Shown here: piece by piece, positions 1 through 11,664 of the stretch | How the letters are laid out: each line of letters starts with the position of its first letter | Numbering within the stretch: position 1 is the first letter of the stretch | Assembly (NCBI GenBank): GCA_030424595.1 | Contig: JAUHWG010000009.1 | Coordinates: 62,001 to 126,000, forward strand | Length of the DNA: 64,000 bases | Reading direction: 5' to 3' | Source: Polyangia bacterium | GTDB taxonomy: Bacteria; Myxococcota_A; Polyangia; Nannocystales; Nannocystaceae | The notes under the pieces: model-generated | The model's input: only the letters and a program-made list of their open reading frames with translations | The model's database searches: none | Told to the model about the DNA's origin: nothing | Program-made: the position numbers and the translations under genes

Positions 1-1346
<1,346 letters not shown>

Positions 1347-1418
1347 GACCTGGAGGATAGCCCCTCGCGCGGCCGTCCGTAGCGCAGAGCGGCCCGCGCG
1401 TGGGCGCTAGACGAGCGC

Positions 1419-2480
1419 CTACCAGCGGGCCGAGACGATCGAGAAGCCGGGCGCCGCCGCGATCTCGATCGCCGCCGAGAGCTCCTCCAGGAGGCCCACC
1501 AGGCGCCCCTCGCGGTTGACGACGAAGAGGGCGAGGCCGCCGGCGAGGAGGCCAGGGAGCGGCGCCAGGAGCCCGCGGAGCTCCTCCTCCCCGGCGTGCG
1601 TCGGCGGGTTGACCAGGGCCAGGTCAAAGCTCGGCAGGCTCAGCTCCGCGAGGCCGTCGGCGGCCTCGACCCGCAGGCGGGGTGAAGGACCGGGACCCAC
1701 GAGCCCGCGGGCGGCCGCGTTCGCCCGCAGACAGGCGACCGCGAGGAGGTTGCTCTCGACCGCCGTGATCGCGGCGTCCGGCCAGCGTCGCGCCGCCCAC
1801 AGCCCGAGCGGGCCGATCCCGGCGCAGAGGTCGAGGACCCGCCGCGGCTCGCCGAGGGGGCCCGTCGACGCCAGCGCGGCGCAGCGCTCGATCAGCGCCC
1901 GTGTCCCCTGGTCGAGGTGCTTGCGCGAGAAGACCCCCGGCGTCGCGAGGAGCGGCGGCGCGCCGAGGAGCGGCTCGTCGATCGCGTAGCGGACCCCGAG
2001 GAGGGCGAGGGCGGCCCCGCGGTCGACGGTCTGGCCACGCTCGGCGCAGTAGAGCGAGTAGCCGCGATCGCGCTGGAGCGTCGTCAGGTCGCCGAGCAGG
2101 CGCTCGATCTCCTTCGCCAGCGAGGCCCCGCCCTTGTTCTTGCGGACCGCGCAGAGGAGTCGACCGCCGGGGCGGAGGAGCAGGCTCGCGCGGGCGATGC
2201 AGGCGAGGGAGAAGTCCTTGCCGAGGTGAGCCCGGGGCCAGACGACGGCGGCGGAGAAGCGTCCGTCGAGCGCGGGGTCCTCGGAGAAGGCGAAGGGGAC
2301 GAGCTGCTCCCCCGCCACCGCCTCCTCGCGGACGTCGGTGAAGAGGCGGGTCGCGCCGGCGCGGAGCCCCGGCAGAGCGCCGCCGCAGACCAGCGCCAGC
2401 TCCTCCGGCGCGACCTCGCGGACGGCCTCGGCGAGCATGCGGATCCCGGGATCGTCAGGGTTGAGTCCTTCGCGGGCCAC
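1419..2480 (-). CDS. RsmC/RlmG-like SAM-dependent methyltransferase
   Basis: Class I methyltransferase of 353 aa with the two-domain layout of the RsmC/RlmG 16S/23S rRNA guanine-N2 methyltransferases. The N-terminal half is a degenerate methyltransferase fold; the C-terminal half carries motif I, VLDLCAGIGPLGL (215-227), an acidic VES after beta-2, and the catalytic NPPTH at 291-295, equivalent to NPPFH in RsmC. The linker GVFSRKHLDQGT (about 183-194) is also typical. It starts with GTG. The kinase gene follows about 70 bases downstream on the same strand, but nothing links them functionally. The exact rRNA target (RsmC or RlmG type) cannot be told from sequence alone. Confidence 0.82.
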   Translation of the reverse strand: MAREGLNPDDPGIRMLAEAVREVAPEELALVCGGALPGLRAGATRLFTDVREEAVAGEQLVPFAFSEDPALDGRFSAAVVWPRAHLGKDFSLACIARASLLLRPGGRLLCAVRKNKGGASLAKEIERLLGDLTTLQRDRGYSLYCAERGQTVDRGAALALLGVRYAIDEPLLGAPPLLATPGVFSRKHLDQGTRALIERCAALASTGPLGEPRRVLDLCAGIGPLGLWAARRWPDAAITAVESNLLAVACLRANAAARGLVGPGPSPRLRVEAADGLAELSLPSFDLALVNPPTHAGEEELRGLLAPLPGLLAGGLALFVVNREGRLVGLLEELSAAIEIAAAPGFSIVSARW

Positions 2481-2516
2481 GGCGGGGTTGATAGCCGAGG
2501 CGAGCGGGGGATGGCC

Positions 2517-2570
2517 AAGAAAAAAAGGAGCGAGGCCGTCGCCCGAGGTGTTGGGCGGCGGTCTCGCTCC
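2517..2570 (-). terminator. Rho-independent terminator of the MYXO-CTERM gene
   Basis: An 18-bp near-perfect stem (2527-2544 with 2553-2570, two mismatches or wobbles) encloses an 8-base loop. On the minus strand it is followed by a run of seven T residues (A-run at 2520-2526). It lies about 80 bases downstream of the stop codon of the 2649-4508 gene and is the clearest intrinsic terminator in the window. Confidence 0.85.
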
Positions 2571-2648
2571 GAGGGTTGCGCTGGGCAGACGATGGGCGGC
2601 GGATCGCCCCCGCCAGCTCCGGCGCCCCAGGGCGCTCGTCGTCCTCCG

Positions 2649-4508
2649 TTAGCGTCGACGACGGAGGGCGAGGCCGGTGAGGCCGACGACCATCAGCCAC
2701 GGAGCGGGCGCCGGGGCGCCGCCGCTGCGACAGCCGCAGCCGTCCTCGCCGACGCCGTCGGTGGTCGTGTCCATACCGGCGGTGGCGCTGTCGCTGGAGT
2801 CGCCGGCGGTGGCGGTGGCGGTGGCGGTGGCGGTGGCGGTCGCCGTCGCCGTGTCGACGCCGCCGGAGCCGGAGCCGCTGTCGCTGGTGCCCGAGCCCTC
2901 GGTCTCGCCGGCGCTCTCGCTGGTGCCGGCGCTCTCGGTACCGGCGCTGTCGCTGGTGCTCTCAGTGCCGCCGGTGCCGTCGGTGCCGGTCGAGCTGTCG
3001 CCCTCGCAGGCGTCGCCGATCCCGTTCTCGTCGGCGTCGGCCTGATCCTCGTTGGCGGTGTCGGGGCAGTTGTCGTCGTTGTCGAAGACGCCGTCGCCGT
3101 CGCCGTCGCGGCGGAGCTCGGCGTCGTCGGCGATCAGCGGCGAGTCGATGCCGTTGCCGAGGTTGGCGATCGCGGTGTTCGCCATCATCGTCTGGTCGGC
3201 GATCTCGTCGATGACCACGGTGAAGGTGAGATCACAGCTCGCGCCGACGGCGACCTCGACGTCCGTGACCTCGAAGGTGTCGGGCGAGTCGACGAGGGTC
3301 CCGCCGCACAGCTCCCCGGGGCTCCAGGAGGCCGCCTCGGCGGGGATCGTGTCTGTGACGTGGATCGTCGCCGGGGCGTTGCCGCTGTTCTTCAGGGTGA
3401 TCGTGTAGGTGACGGTGTCGCCGGCGGTCGGCGCACCGTTCTCGTCGGCGTCGTCGGTCAGGCTCCAGGCCTTGCCGGAGCCGGGGAAGAGCGCCGGCTC
3501 GAAGACGTCGACGCCGATGACGTTGACCGCGATCCAGTACTTGTCGAGGTCGGCGTGGTAGGTGACGTCGACCGTGTCATCGCCAGCGCTCAGCGCCGGC
3601 GAGATGGAGAAGCGATCGACGTCGACGCCGATGGTCCCGGTCTGCGGCGGCATCGTCGTGTTGATCGTCTGGTTGAAGGGGTTGTTGGCGGGGTTGATCC
3701 CGTCCGTCAGCGTGTGCGTGAGACCGCCGGGCTGACCGCTGACCTCGACGAACTCGTCCTTGTTGCCGTTGACGTCGCCCTCGAGGGCGTACCAGGCGAG
3801 CTCGCCCTGCGGCGGCTTGTCGATCTCGATGCCCATCAGCGAGAAGGTCTCGGTCGGGTTGCTGCTCTTCACCATCGTCGTCAGGCCGTCGTAGATTCCG
3901 ACGCGGCGCGGGGTGGCCTCCTCGGACTCGTAGACCATCACCAGCGAGAACGAGGCGTTGTGGGTGTCACCGTTGTCGAGGAGCGCGTCGAGGCCGTCGA
4001 CGGAGTAGGCCCCCTCGACGTCGACGATCATCTCGGTGACGACCGCGTAGCAGAGCTGCATGTCGTAGGTCTGGGCGCCGACCGAGCAGTAGCAGCCGTC
4101 GGCGGTGACGGTCTCTGGATCGCCGCCCGGGGTCGTGAAGAGGACCTCCTTGTCGAGCTTGTCCTCGTCGCCGCACATCGACGGGTTGACGCTCGCGGCC
4201 CAGTAGAGGCGGGCCGACTTGAGCAGGGCGTCGTCGGGCAGGCCGGTGACCGTCGCCATCGCCGGCTGGTCGGGGGAGTCGACCTTGTTGTCGTCGTCGG
4301 TGTCCGCGGCCATCGTCGCGCCGGTGATCACGAAGTCGAGGTTCCCGGAGAAGGTGTCGCGGAGCTTGATCGGCTCGTCGGCCAGGGCCGCGCTCGGGCT
4401 CAGGAGCAGGGCGCCTGTGAGGGCGGCGCCGCAGGCGGCGGTGGGGGCGATGGACAGGGCGATGGACAGGGGAGCTCTGCTCTGGAGGCGTCGCGTGGTC
4501 GTGCTCAT
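2649..4508 (-). CDS. Secreted MYXO-CTERM protein with DUF11 and thrombospondin type 3 repeats
   Basis: Exported 619-aa protein. Residues 1-43 form a signal peptide ending near SPSAALA. A long extracellular part follows, with a DUF11-like conserved-repeat domain (about 355-455, with GDTVTYTITLKNSGNAPA), then an Asp-rich thrombospondin type 3 calcium-binding stretch (about 465-500, DGDGDGVFDNDDNC). A low-complexity Ser/Thr/Gly linker includes an Ala-Thr dipeptide run encoded by GGTGGC-type hexamers (about 2808-2855). The C-terminus is a textbook MYXO-CTERM signal: a Gly-Cys-Gly-Cys motif, a hydrophobic helix and a terminal Arg cluster, which directs processing and surface anchoring in myxobacteria. 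The start ATG has an AGGAA ribosome-binding site. A TATCCT -10-like hexamer lies about 20 bases upstream. It is probably monocistronic and its ligand is unknown. Confidence 0.85.
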   Translation of the reverse strand: MSTTTRRLQSRAPLSIALSIAPTAACGAALTGALLLSPSAALADEPIKLRDTFSGNLDFVITGATMAADTDDDNKVDSPDQPAMATVTGLPDDALLKSARLYWAASVNPSMCGDEDKLDKEVLFTTPGGDPETVTADGCYCSVGAQTYDMQLCYAVVTEMIVDVEGAYSVDGLDALLDNGDTHNASFSLVMVYESEEATPRRVGIYDGLTTMVKSSNPTETFSLMGIEIDKPPQGELAWYALEGDVNGNKDEFVEVSGQPGGLTHTLTDGINPANNPFNQTINTTMPPQTGTIGVDVDRFSISPALSAGDDTVDVTYHADLDKYWIAVNVIGVDVFEPALFPGSGKAWSLTDDADENGAPTAGDTVTYTITLKNSGNAPATIHVTDTIPAEAASWSPGELCGGTLVDSPDTFEVTDVEVAVGASCDLTFTVVIDEIADQTMMANTAIANLGNGIDSPLIADDAELRRDGDGDGVFDNDDNCPDTANEDQADADENGIGDACEGDSSTGTDGTGGTESTSDSAGTESAGTSESAGETEGSGTSDSGSGSGGVDTATATATATATATATAGDSSDSATAGMDTTTDGVGEDGCGCRSGGAPAPAPWLMVVGLTGLALRRRR

Positions 4509-4641
4509 GGTCGTTTCCTGCGGCGGAGGATAACGGCAGGCGTCGCGCGATAATGCGCGTCGCCCGTAAATTGCGACGGTCTTTGTCGCCGCTCCAGGAG
4601 CAAACTACGGGCAGAAAATCGCCGCCCGAGCGGGCAGGAGC

Positions 4642-5931
4642 CTAGGGCGTACGGTCGCGCCGACGGAGCGGTCGACGGAAGAGCCCCGCGATCGCCGAGC
4701 CGGCCCTCGCGGCCTGCGAGCTCGCCTCACCGCCGGGCTCTTCGGTCGCGGTCGATGCATCATCAACGACGGGGACGTCATCATCGTCGCCGTCGGCGTC
4801 AGGGCCTTCGCTGTCCTCGGGGACATCATCCGCCTGGGCGAGCGACGCGACCCATTCGGGGGGAGGCGCGGGCTCTAGCGGCTCCATGCCGGGGAACGTC
4901 TTGATGAAGACATCGTGCTTGGAGTACGGGATCTCGATGTCGGCCTGGGCGAGCGCCTTGTAGATCCGGAAGTTGATCGCAGAGACGACGTTCTCGCGGA
5001 GCGCCGGATCGTCGATCCAGCACAGGACCTCGAAGTCGAGCCCGGAGGCGCCGAAGTTCTGGAAGAAGATCAGCGGCTCGGGGTGCTCGCAGACGTTAGC
5101 GACGCCGAGCGGGGTCTTGATGAGGACGTCGCGGACCTGATCGACATCGGAGCCGTAGGCGACCGAGACCGGCACCGCGACCCGCTCCTTGGAGTGGGGG
5201 CCGCCGGTCTCGTTGACGATCTTGCCGTTGCCGATCACCGAGTTGGGGATGTTGATCTCGATGTCGTCGCGGGTCAGGATCCGCGTCGAGCGGATGCCTA
5301 TGTGGGTGACCCGGCCGCGGAGCTCGTCGAGCTGGATGAAGTCGCCGAGCTTGTAGGGAGCGTCGGCGATGATGAAGATGCCGGCGAAGAAGTTCGCCAG
5401 CGAGTCCTTGGCGGCGAAGCCGACGGCGATGCCGACGATCCCGGCGGAGGCCAGCCAGGCCGTGATGTCGGTCTTCCAGGCGAGCATCCCCACGTAGACC
5501 GAGGAGCCGAAGACGACCAGCTTGACGAGGATGACGAAGAAGGGGAGCGTCCGCGCCTGGACGACCGAGGTCGGCCTGGCGTGATAGCTCATCGTCTGCA
5601 GCACCGCCGTGCAGATCCTGATGACCGCCCCGGTCCAGACGATGATCGCGATCGTCTTCAGCGACGCGGTCGAGAGCGCCGCGATCTTGGGGTTTAGGCT
5701 CAGGAGCGAGAGCGCGTAGGCGATCCCGCCGAGGATGATGCTGTAGAAGATCGGCCGCTCGAGGGCGGCGACGACGATGTCGTCGAGCGTCGTCGCGGTC
5801 CGCCCGGCGAGCTTGGCGAGGACGCGGACGAGGAGGCGGCGGAGGAGGAAGGCGCCGACGATCGAGAGGGCCAGGGCGATGAGCGCCTGGATCCACGGGT
5901 GTTCGAGGAGATCGTAGAGGGCTTCGACCAT
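4642..5931 (-). CDS. MscS-family mechanosensitive ion channel
   Basis: Inner-membrane small-conductance mechanosensitive channel homologue, 429 aa, expected to release solutes during hypo-osmotic shock. Hydrophobic helices lie at about 10-35, 60-82, 95-118 and 130-155. The pore-lining helix has the family pattern GIAVGFAAKDSLANFFAGIF (about 167-186). The MscS beta domain follows with GDFIQLDELRGRV and NIPNSVIGNGKIVN, then the cytoplasmic cage. The extreme C-terminus (about 375-429) is acidic and low-complexity, outside the family core. The gene is alone on its strand, with about 100 non-coding bases on either side. Family assignment is firm; gating properties and ion selectivity cannot be read from the sequence. 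Confidence 0.9.
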   Translation of the reverse strand: MVEALYDLLEHPWIQALIALALSIVGAFLLRRLLVRVLAKLAGRTATTLDDIVVAALERPIFYSIILGGIAYALSLLSLNPKIAALSTASLKTIAIIVWTGAVIRICTAVLQTMSYHARPTSVVQARTLPFFVILVKLVVFGSSVYVGMLAWKTDITAWLASAGIVGIAVGFAAKDSLANFFAGIFIIADAPYKLGDFIQLDELRGRVTHIGIRSTRILTRDDIEINIPNSVIGNGKIVNETGGPHSKERVAVPVSVAYGSDVDQVRDVLIKTPLGVANVCEHPEPLIFFQNFGASGLDFEVLCWIDDPALRENVVSAINFRIYKALAQADIEIPYSKHDVFIKTFPGMEPLEPAPPPEWVASLAQADDVPEDSEGPDADGDDDDVPVVDDASTATEEPGGEASSQAARAGSAIAGLFRRPLRRRDRTP

Positions 5932-6038
5932 GCTGTCGCGACCGGGCTTCTAGGCCCTGAGGAGCGGACAAGGATCAGACAAGGAGCGAGGGAGGAGCAG
6001 AGGTTCGCGGTCCGCGGTTCGCGGCTCGGTGTTCGGGC

Positions 6039-6677
6039 TCAGGGCTCTGAGAGGGTGGAGGATAGCGCATCGCTGATGGCCTGCGGAGTGACGTCGGCGG
6101 CGTCGATGTGGGCGATACGGCCCTGCCTGTCGATGACGATCGCGGTCGGCACCGCGGCGGCCTGGAGCTGGGCGGCGACCGCCCCCTGCGGATCCCAGCC
6201 GAGCTCAAAGCCAGGGCTGCGGACCTCGGGCTCCAGGGTGATGGCCTCGCGCTCGTTGTCCATCGCCACCAGGACGACGGCGAGGCTGTCCGCGCCATAG
6301 GTCCTGAGGAGGTCGTTGTAGAGGGTGTAGCGGTCCCTCCAGCCCTCCACCCAGGTGGCGCTGAGCTCGACGAGAACGACCCGCCCGCGGAGCTCGCGGA
6401 GGTCGAGGATGTCGCCGCCGACCCGCGGGATCGTCAGGACCAGGACGTCGCCCTCCTCGCGGTTGGTCGGCTGGGCGACGGGGTCGGGGAGGGGGGCGAT
6501 GACCTCGGCGTCCGGCGCGACGTCGGAGTAGGGGGGCGGCTTGGGGGGATCCTTCGCCGGGCAGCCGCCGGCTGTGAGCGCGCCCCCGAGGACCGCGAAG
6601 GCGACGGCGAGCGTAGGCGCTCGCGGGCGTCGATCGTGGGGCCGGCGCGGGGGGGAGCGCAGGTCGCCGAGGCTCAT
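6039..6677 (-). CDS. TlpA-like thioredoxin-fold lipoprotein lacking the CxxC motif
   Basis: A 212-aa protein with a lipoprotein signal (AFAVLGGALTAGGC, Cys at about 36) and a TlpA/AhpC-TSA-like thioredoxin domain. The first strand and helix read VVLVELSATWVEGWRDRY where active family members have WCxxC, so both redox cysteines are missing. The C-terminal part keeps a cis-proline-like AVPTAIVIDRQGRIAHID. The gene overlaps the end of hemE as ATGA, so translation is probably coupled. It is unlikely to be a thiol oxidoreductase; a binding or scaffold role in the periplasm is possible. The function is not known. Confidence 0.72.
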   Translation of the reverse strand: MSLGDLRSPPRRPHDRRPRAPTLAVAFAVLGGALTAGGCPAKDPPKPPPYSDVAPDAEVIAPLPDPVAQPTNREEGDVLVLTIPRVGGDILDLRELRGRVVLVELSATWVEGWRDRYTLYNDLLRTYGADSLAVVLVAMDNEREAITLEPEVRSPGFELGWDPQGAVAAQLQAAAVPTAIVIDRQGRIAHIDAADVTPQAISDALSSTLSEP

Positions 6678-7696
6678 GCGCTCTGGACCACCTGGATCAT
6701 GTGCTTGGCGAGCGCGGGATCGGTGTGCTTCGAGATCCCGTGGCCGAGGTTGAAGATGTGGGCCTTCGCCCGCCGACCGGACTCGACGATCGCCCGGGCC
6801 CGGCGCTCGATCAGCGCCTTGTTCGAGAGGAGGAGGGTCGGGTCGAGGTTGCCCTGGACCACCCGCTCTGCGCCGACGACGTCGATCGCCCGGTCCATGC
6901 CGATGCTCCAGTCGATCCCGAGCACGTCGGCGGGGATCGTCGCGACGTCGGCGAGGATGTTGGCGTTGCCGCGGGCGAAGAGGATCACCGGGACGCCGGC
7001 CGTCTGCACCTCGGTGACCAGGCGGTGGAGGTGCGGCAGCACGTGCTCGCGGTAGTCCTCGGGGGCGAGCGCGCCCGCCCACGAGTCGAAGACCTGGAGG
7101 GCGTCGACGCCGGCGTCGACCTGGCCCTTGAGGTAGGTGATCAGGAGATCGGTCATCTTCTCCATCAGCCCGGCGAAGACCACCGGCTCGCGGAAGATCA
7201 GCCCCTTGACGTGCTCGAAGGTCTTGCTGCCGCCGCCCTCGACGAGATAGGAGAGGGTGGTGAAGGGGGCGCCGCAAAAGCCGATCAGCGGCACGCGATC
7301 GGCGAGCGCGGCCTTGCAGGCGCGGATCGCCCCGTAGACGTAGGCCACGTCCTCGCGGGGGTCGCCCCAGCGCAGGCGGGCGACGTCGGCGGCGGTCCGC
7401 ACCGGCGACTCGATCCGCGGCGCGGGGTCGAAGATCACGGGGACGCCGAGTGCGTCGAAGACGACGAGGATGTCCGAGAAGAGGATCGCCGCGTCGACGC
7501 CGAGGATGTCGATCGGCTGGAGCGTGACCTCAGCGCAGAGCTCCGGGGTCCGGCACAGCTCGTTGAAGGAGACCTTCGCGCGGATCGCCCGGTACTCGGG
7601 CAGGTAGCGGCCCGCTTGGCGCATCATCCACACGGGGGTGTGCGCTGGACGTACGCCGCGGCATGCCTGGAGGAAGCTGTCGTTTTGCAGGGCCAT
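6674..7696 (-). CDS. hemE: Uroporphyrinogen decarboxylase
   Basis: Converts uroporphyrinogen III to coproporphyrinogen III by four decarboxylations in haem synthesis; cytoplasmic. The 340-aa length matches the family. Diagnostic segments are [12 protein letters not shown] (about 25-36), FSDI in the second signature (about 73), [19 protein letters not shown], the QVFDSWAG segment, and the C-terminal [13 protein letters not shown]. The ATG at 7696 has no ribosome-binding site but a TATAGT hexamer at 7705-7710 ends 8 bases upstream, which suggests a leaderless transcript. The stop codon overlaps the start of the downstream thioredoxin-like gene. No other haem gene lies nearby. Confidence 0.96.
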   Translation of the reverse strand: MALQNDSFLQACRGVRPAHTPVWMMRQAGRYLPEYRAIRAKVSFNELCRTPELCAEVTLQPIDILGVDAAILFSDILVVFDALGVPVIFDPAPRIESPVRTAADVARLRWGDPREDVAYVYGAIRACKAALADRVPLIGFCGAPFTTLSYLVEGGGSKTFEHVKGLIFREPVVFAGLMEKMTDLLITYLKGQVDAGVDALQVFDSWAGALAPEDYREHVLPHLHRLVTEVQTAGVPVILFARGNANILADVATIPADVLGIDWSIGMDRAIDVVGAERVVQGNLDPTLLLSNKALIERRARAIVESGRRAKAHIFNLGHGISKHTDPALAKHMIQVVQSA

Positions 7697-7955
7697 CGCC
7701 GGGGACTATACCCGCAACCAAGGGGCCACAGGAGGGCGGTCGGGGGTCGAAATTTGCCATTTGTAGGCCGCTTGGGCAGGGCGGCCGACGCAGGCCCGGC
7801 GGTGACGGGGCGGAGGCTGGGCGGTCGACGAGGGGGCGCGGCAGGCTGTCCGCCGCGACGCTCGGATCGTCGGTGGGCGAGCCCGGGCTGCTCTCTTCGG
7901 AGACCCTGCCGCGGAGGCGATGAGAGGGGTCCGCGGCCGAGGGCAGGGGCCCCGC

Positions 7956-8483
7956 TCAGCCAGGCGCGAGGCCGCGGATTCGCGGCAGCAGCTCGACAAA
8001 ATTGCAGGGGCGGTGGCGGTTGTCGAGCTGCTGGAGGAGGATCCTGTCGAGGGCGGTCCGCACCGCGCCGGGGGAGCCGGGGAGGAGGAACACGTAGGTC
8101 TCGTCGCAGAGGGCGGCGCAGGCCCGGCTCTGGATCGTCGAGGTGCCGATCTCCTCGTAGGAGAGCCAGCGGAAGAGCTCGCCAAAGCCCGGGATCGGCT
8201 TGCTCACCAGGGGGGCGAGGGCCTCTGGGGTGACGTCTCGCGGGGTCACGCCGGTGCCGCCGGTGGTGATCACGACCTCGATCTCCGGGTCGGCGATCAG
8301 CCGGCGGAGGAGCGCGCGGAGGAGCTCCTCGTCGTCCTTGATGAGCTCGCGGGCGGCGATCCTGTGACCGGCCTCGCGGAGGCGAGAGGCGGCGAGCTGA
8401 CCCGACTTGTCAGTCTCGAGGGTCCGGCTGTCGGAGACCGTGACGACGGAGATGTTGACGGGGATGAAGGGACGCTCAGCCAT
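7956..8483 (-). CDS. moaB: Molybdenum cofactor biosynthesis protein MoaB/Mog family
   Basis: A 175-aa molybdopterin adenylyltransferase-type protein that activates molybdopterin for molybdate insertion. The MoCF-binding domain shows VVTVSDSR (about 13-20), [16 protein letters not shown] (73-88, the substrate-binding loop) and [13 protein letters not shown] (about 134-146). Length and motifs fit MoaB rather than the longer MoeA. The ATG at 8483 lacks a ribosome-binding site, and TACTCT at 8492-8497 ends 8 bases upstream. It is not in an operon with other moa genes. The two molybdenum enzyme systems at 39.6-47.5 kb would need this cofactor. Confidence 0.9.
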   Translation of the reverse strand: MAERPFIPVNISVVTVSDSRTLETDKSGQLAASRLREAGHRIAARELIKDDEELLRALLRRLIADPEIEVVITTGGTGVTPRDVTPEALAPLVSKPIPGFGELFRWLSYEEIGTSTIQSRACAALCDETYVFLLPGSPGAVRTALDRILLQQLDNRHRPCNFVELLPRIRGLAPG

Positions 8484-8659
8484 CGCCGCGGAGAGTACCA
8501 GAGGCGAGCAGCTCGACCTTCGGCGGAGGTGCCCCCTTCGCCGTGGCCGCGACGAGCCGGCAGGGCACTGTCGGCGCTCCGCCGGGCCGGCGCTCGGCGT
8601 CGGCCTTCAGCGCCGGCGGCTGAGCGGAGGGAGCGGGATCGGCACTCGCCCGCGACCTC

Positions 8660-8719
8660 CTGGCAGCCCGCGGCAAAAGTCCCGTGTGCCCTCGCGCCGC
8701 AACCGTTGGCCGCTGCTAG
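8660..8719. repeat. Short CTAG-ended palindromic element at a stop codon
   Basis: A 60-bp member of the dispersed family also found at 40968, 41900 and 54484. It begins CTGGCAGCCCGCGG and ends CCGCTGCTAG, so the ends are imperfect inverted repeats. The interior AAAGTCCCGTG...CCCTCGCGCCGCAAC matches the copy at 40968 closely. The terminal CTAG (8716-8719) contains the TAG stop codon of the minus-strand lipoprotein gene 8716-9570. The remaining intergenic bases 8484-8659 hold nothing I recognise. Confidence 0.6.
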
Positions 8720-9570
8720 ATCCCGGGGTCTTCGACGACGATCTCGACGTCGATCTCGCGGAGGAGCGACGCCTCGCCGAAGGGGTGGAGCTCGATCCAG
8801 ATGTGGCCCTGGCGACCGTTGAGCTCGTAGGGGTCGGAGATCTCGTCGGGGACGATGACGGCGATGTAGAGGAACTCGAAGATCCCGTCGGCGCCCTCGA
8901 GCGGCCTGAAGGGGATCGGATAATTGTAGATCCGGGCGAAGTGACCGGCGAAGCCGATGTTAAACCCGTCGATGTCCATCCACATGTCGACCTGCGGCAT
9001 CATCGGATCGCCGAAGTCGGTCGGGTCGTCGGCGATGATGAAGTTGGCGCCGCGCAGGCCGACCGGGAACATCAGCAGCCCCTGACCGCCGCGGACCATC
9101 TCGAGGCTGCCGCCGTCGGCGAGCGGGGCCCAGATGGGGTCGGCGAAGGGATCGTTGTCGTCGAAGATCGCGCGGCCGACCTCGAAGATGGCGTCGCTCA
9201 GATCGTCCGGGGGCTCGCAGGTCGAGCTTTGGGGGTAGTCGAGGTGGGCCTTGCTGAGGCCGGTGGAGCACTGGTCGATGCACTCGACCTGGGCGGCGAT
9301 CGCCTCGCTCCAGCAGGTGCCCTCGGCGCCGAGGAGGGGGTCGGCGTCGGCCAGGCCCGCCGGATTGACCTCACCCACGCAGGCGATGTAGCGAGCGCAG
9401 AGCTCGCTGGAGACCTCACCGCCGGTGGTGGTCGTCTCCGCCCCTTCATCGTCCCCGGAGGGCGGCGGGCAGCCTGCGAGGAGCGGGGCGATGAGCGGGG
9501 CTAGGAGCGCAAGCGCGAGGTGTCGGGCGCAGGCGCGGGGCGTAGGGAGTGGCGCCGGCTTCACCCGCAC
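8716..9570 (-). CDS. Hypothetical lipoprotein
   Basis: A 284-aa exported protein I do not recognise. It has a basic, hydrophobic N-terminus with a good lipobox (LIAPLLAGC, Cys at about 34), followed by an acidic and Thr-rich linker. The mature part has a cysteine-containing helical segment (about 55-100, LCARYIACVGEV and VECIDQCS, with a third pattern at STCEPP). Such spaced cysteines recur in small myxobacterial lipoproteins. A beta-rich region follows that mentions no known motif. The start is GTG. It is probably a single-gene transcript. Its TAG stop lies inside the CTAG palindromic element at 8660-8719. Confidence 0.7.
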   Translation of the reverse strand: MRVKPAPLPTPRACARHLALALLAPLIAPLLAGCPPPSGDDEGAETTTTGGEVSSELCARYIACVGEVNPAGLADADPLLGAEGTCWSEAIAAQVECIDQCSTGLSKAHLDYPQSSTCEPPDDLSDAIFEVGRAIFDDNDPFADPIWAPLADGGSLEMVRGGQGLLMFPVGLRGANFIIADDPTDFGDPMMPQVDMWMDIDGFNIGFAGHFARIYNYPIPFRPLEGADGIFEFLYIAVIVPDEISDPYELNGRQGHIWIELHPFGEASLLREIDVEIVVEDPGI

Positions 9571-9673
9571 ATGGTGATTCAGATGCGGAGGGGGGGCAAT
9601 AGGTCAGATCGACCGGATCACTTCGGCTCTTGATGGGGCGTAGCTCCGCGTCGAAGTCGGCTAAGATAGCCCC

Positions 9674-10698
9674 GTGAGGTGGGGTAGGAGGTCACGCCGA
9701 CGGACGCTTCGGCGGCATCGAGGAGGGCGAACGAGCGCGCGGGAGATCCCGCGGTGGACGCTCCTCGTCGGCGCTGCGCTGAGCGTCGGCGTCGACGTCG
9801 GCTGCTACCGCGGCGACTTTCTCGAGCTCGCCTGCGATCGTCAGGGAACCTGCATCGGCACCGACTCGGGGTCGAGCGGGGGCTCGGCGGCGTCGACGAT
9901 GACGAGCTCGAGCAGCGACTCTGGAGCGACGACGACGGACGGGACCGGATCGACCACGACCGGGGCCGTCTCCAACCTCGACGCCTATCGCCTGACCTCG
10001 GTGACGATCGTCGATCCCCACGTCTACTACGACCTCGGCGGCTGCGGCGATCGGACCGCGCTGATGAACTACGCGATCTCCGAGGAGACCAAGCCAGGAG
10101 GGGCCGTCAACATGATGCTCCTCTTCGACCCGGCGGATCCCAACGCCCTCTCGGCGCCGATGGTCCTCGCGGAGGGGGAGTGCACCTTCGACGGCGACGG
10201 CACGCGCTGCTGGCAGAAGGAGGCCGGCACCCTGGTCAAGACCTCGGCGATGAACTCGGCCGACCTCGCCTGCGACGTCACCCTGCCGACGACGATCAAC
10301 CCGCTCTACATGGCCGAGGGGGCGCCGAACGTGGCCCCGCCGCCCTGCTTCACCAGCCCGCGGGGGACTGTGATCCTGCCCTCGCTGGCGGAGGGGCTCC
10401 CGCCGCTGGTCCTCTATGACGCGCAGGTCTCTGGGGCCTACGGGTTCGGCGGTATCGGGCCCGGGATCAACAAGCTCCAGGGGGGGCTGATCACGGGCTT
10501 TATCCCCGAGAGCAGCGCCCGTGAGATCGAGGGGTTGATCGCCGACCTGCCCTTCAACCTCTGGGGTACGATCGCCGGCGGTGACGGCTGTCAGCCGGAC
10601 ATCAACAACCCGATCGACGACACCGACCCAGACCCGAACCCCGAGAATTTGGAGCGAGGAATTCAGATGTACCTCAACTTTGAGGCCGAGAGGGTCGT

Positions 10699-10711
<13 letters not shown>
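9674..10711 (+). CDS. Hypothetical secreted protein, paralogue 1 of a tandem pair
   Basis: A 345-aa exported protein with an Arg-rich N-terminus and a hydrophobic stretch ending in a weak lipobox (VGVDVGC). A Ser/Thr/Gly linker follows (about 60-95). The mature domain starts with AYRLTSVTIVDPHVYYD and ends with the conserved block GDGCQ...PIDDTDPDPNPE and YLNFEAERVVWLE. The same blocks recur in the next gene, so the two are paralogues. The GTG start has TAAGAT at 9662-9667 six bases upstream and no ribosome-binding site, again the leaderless pattern. Its stop overlaps the following gene. I know no function for the family. Confidence 0.72.
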
Positions 10712-11664
<953 letters not shown>

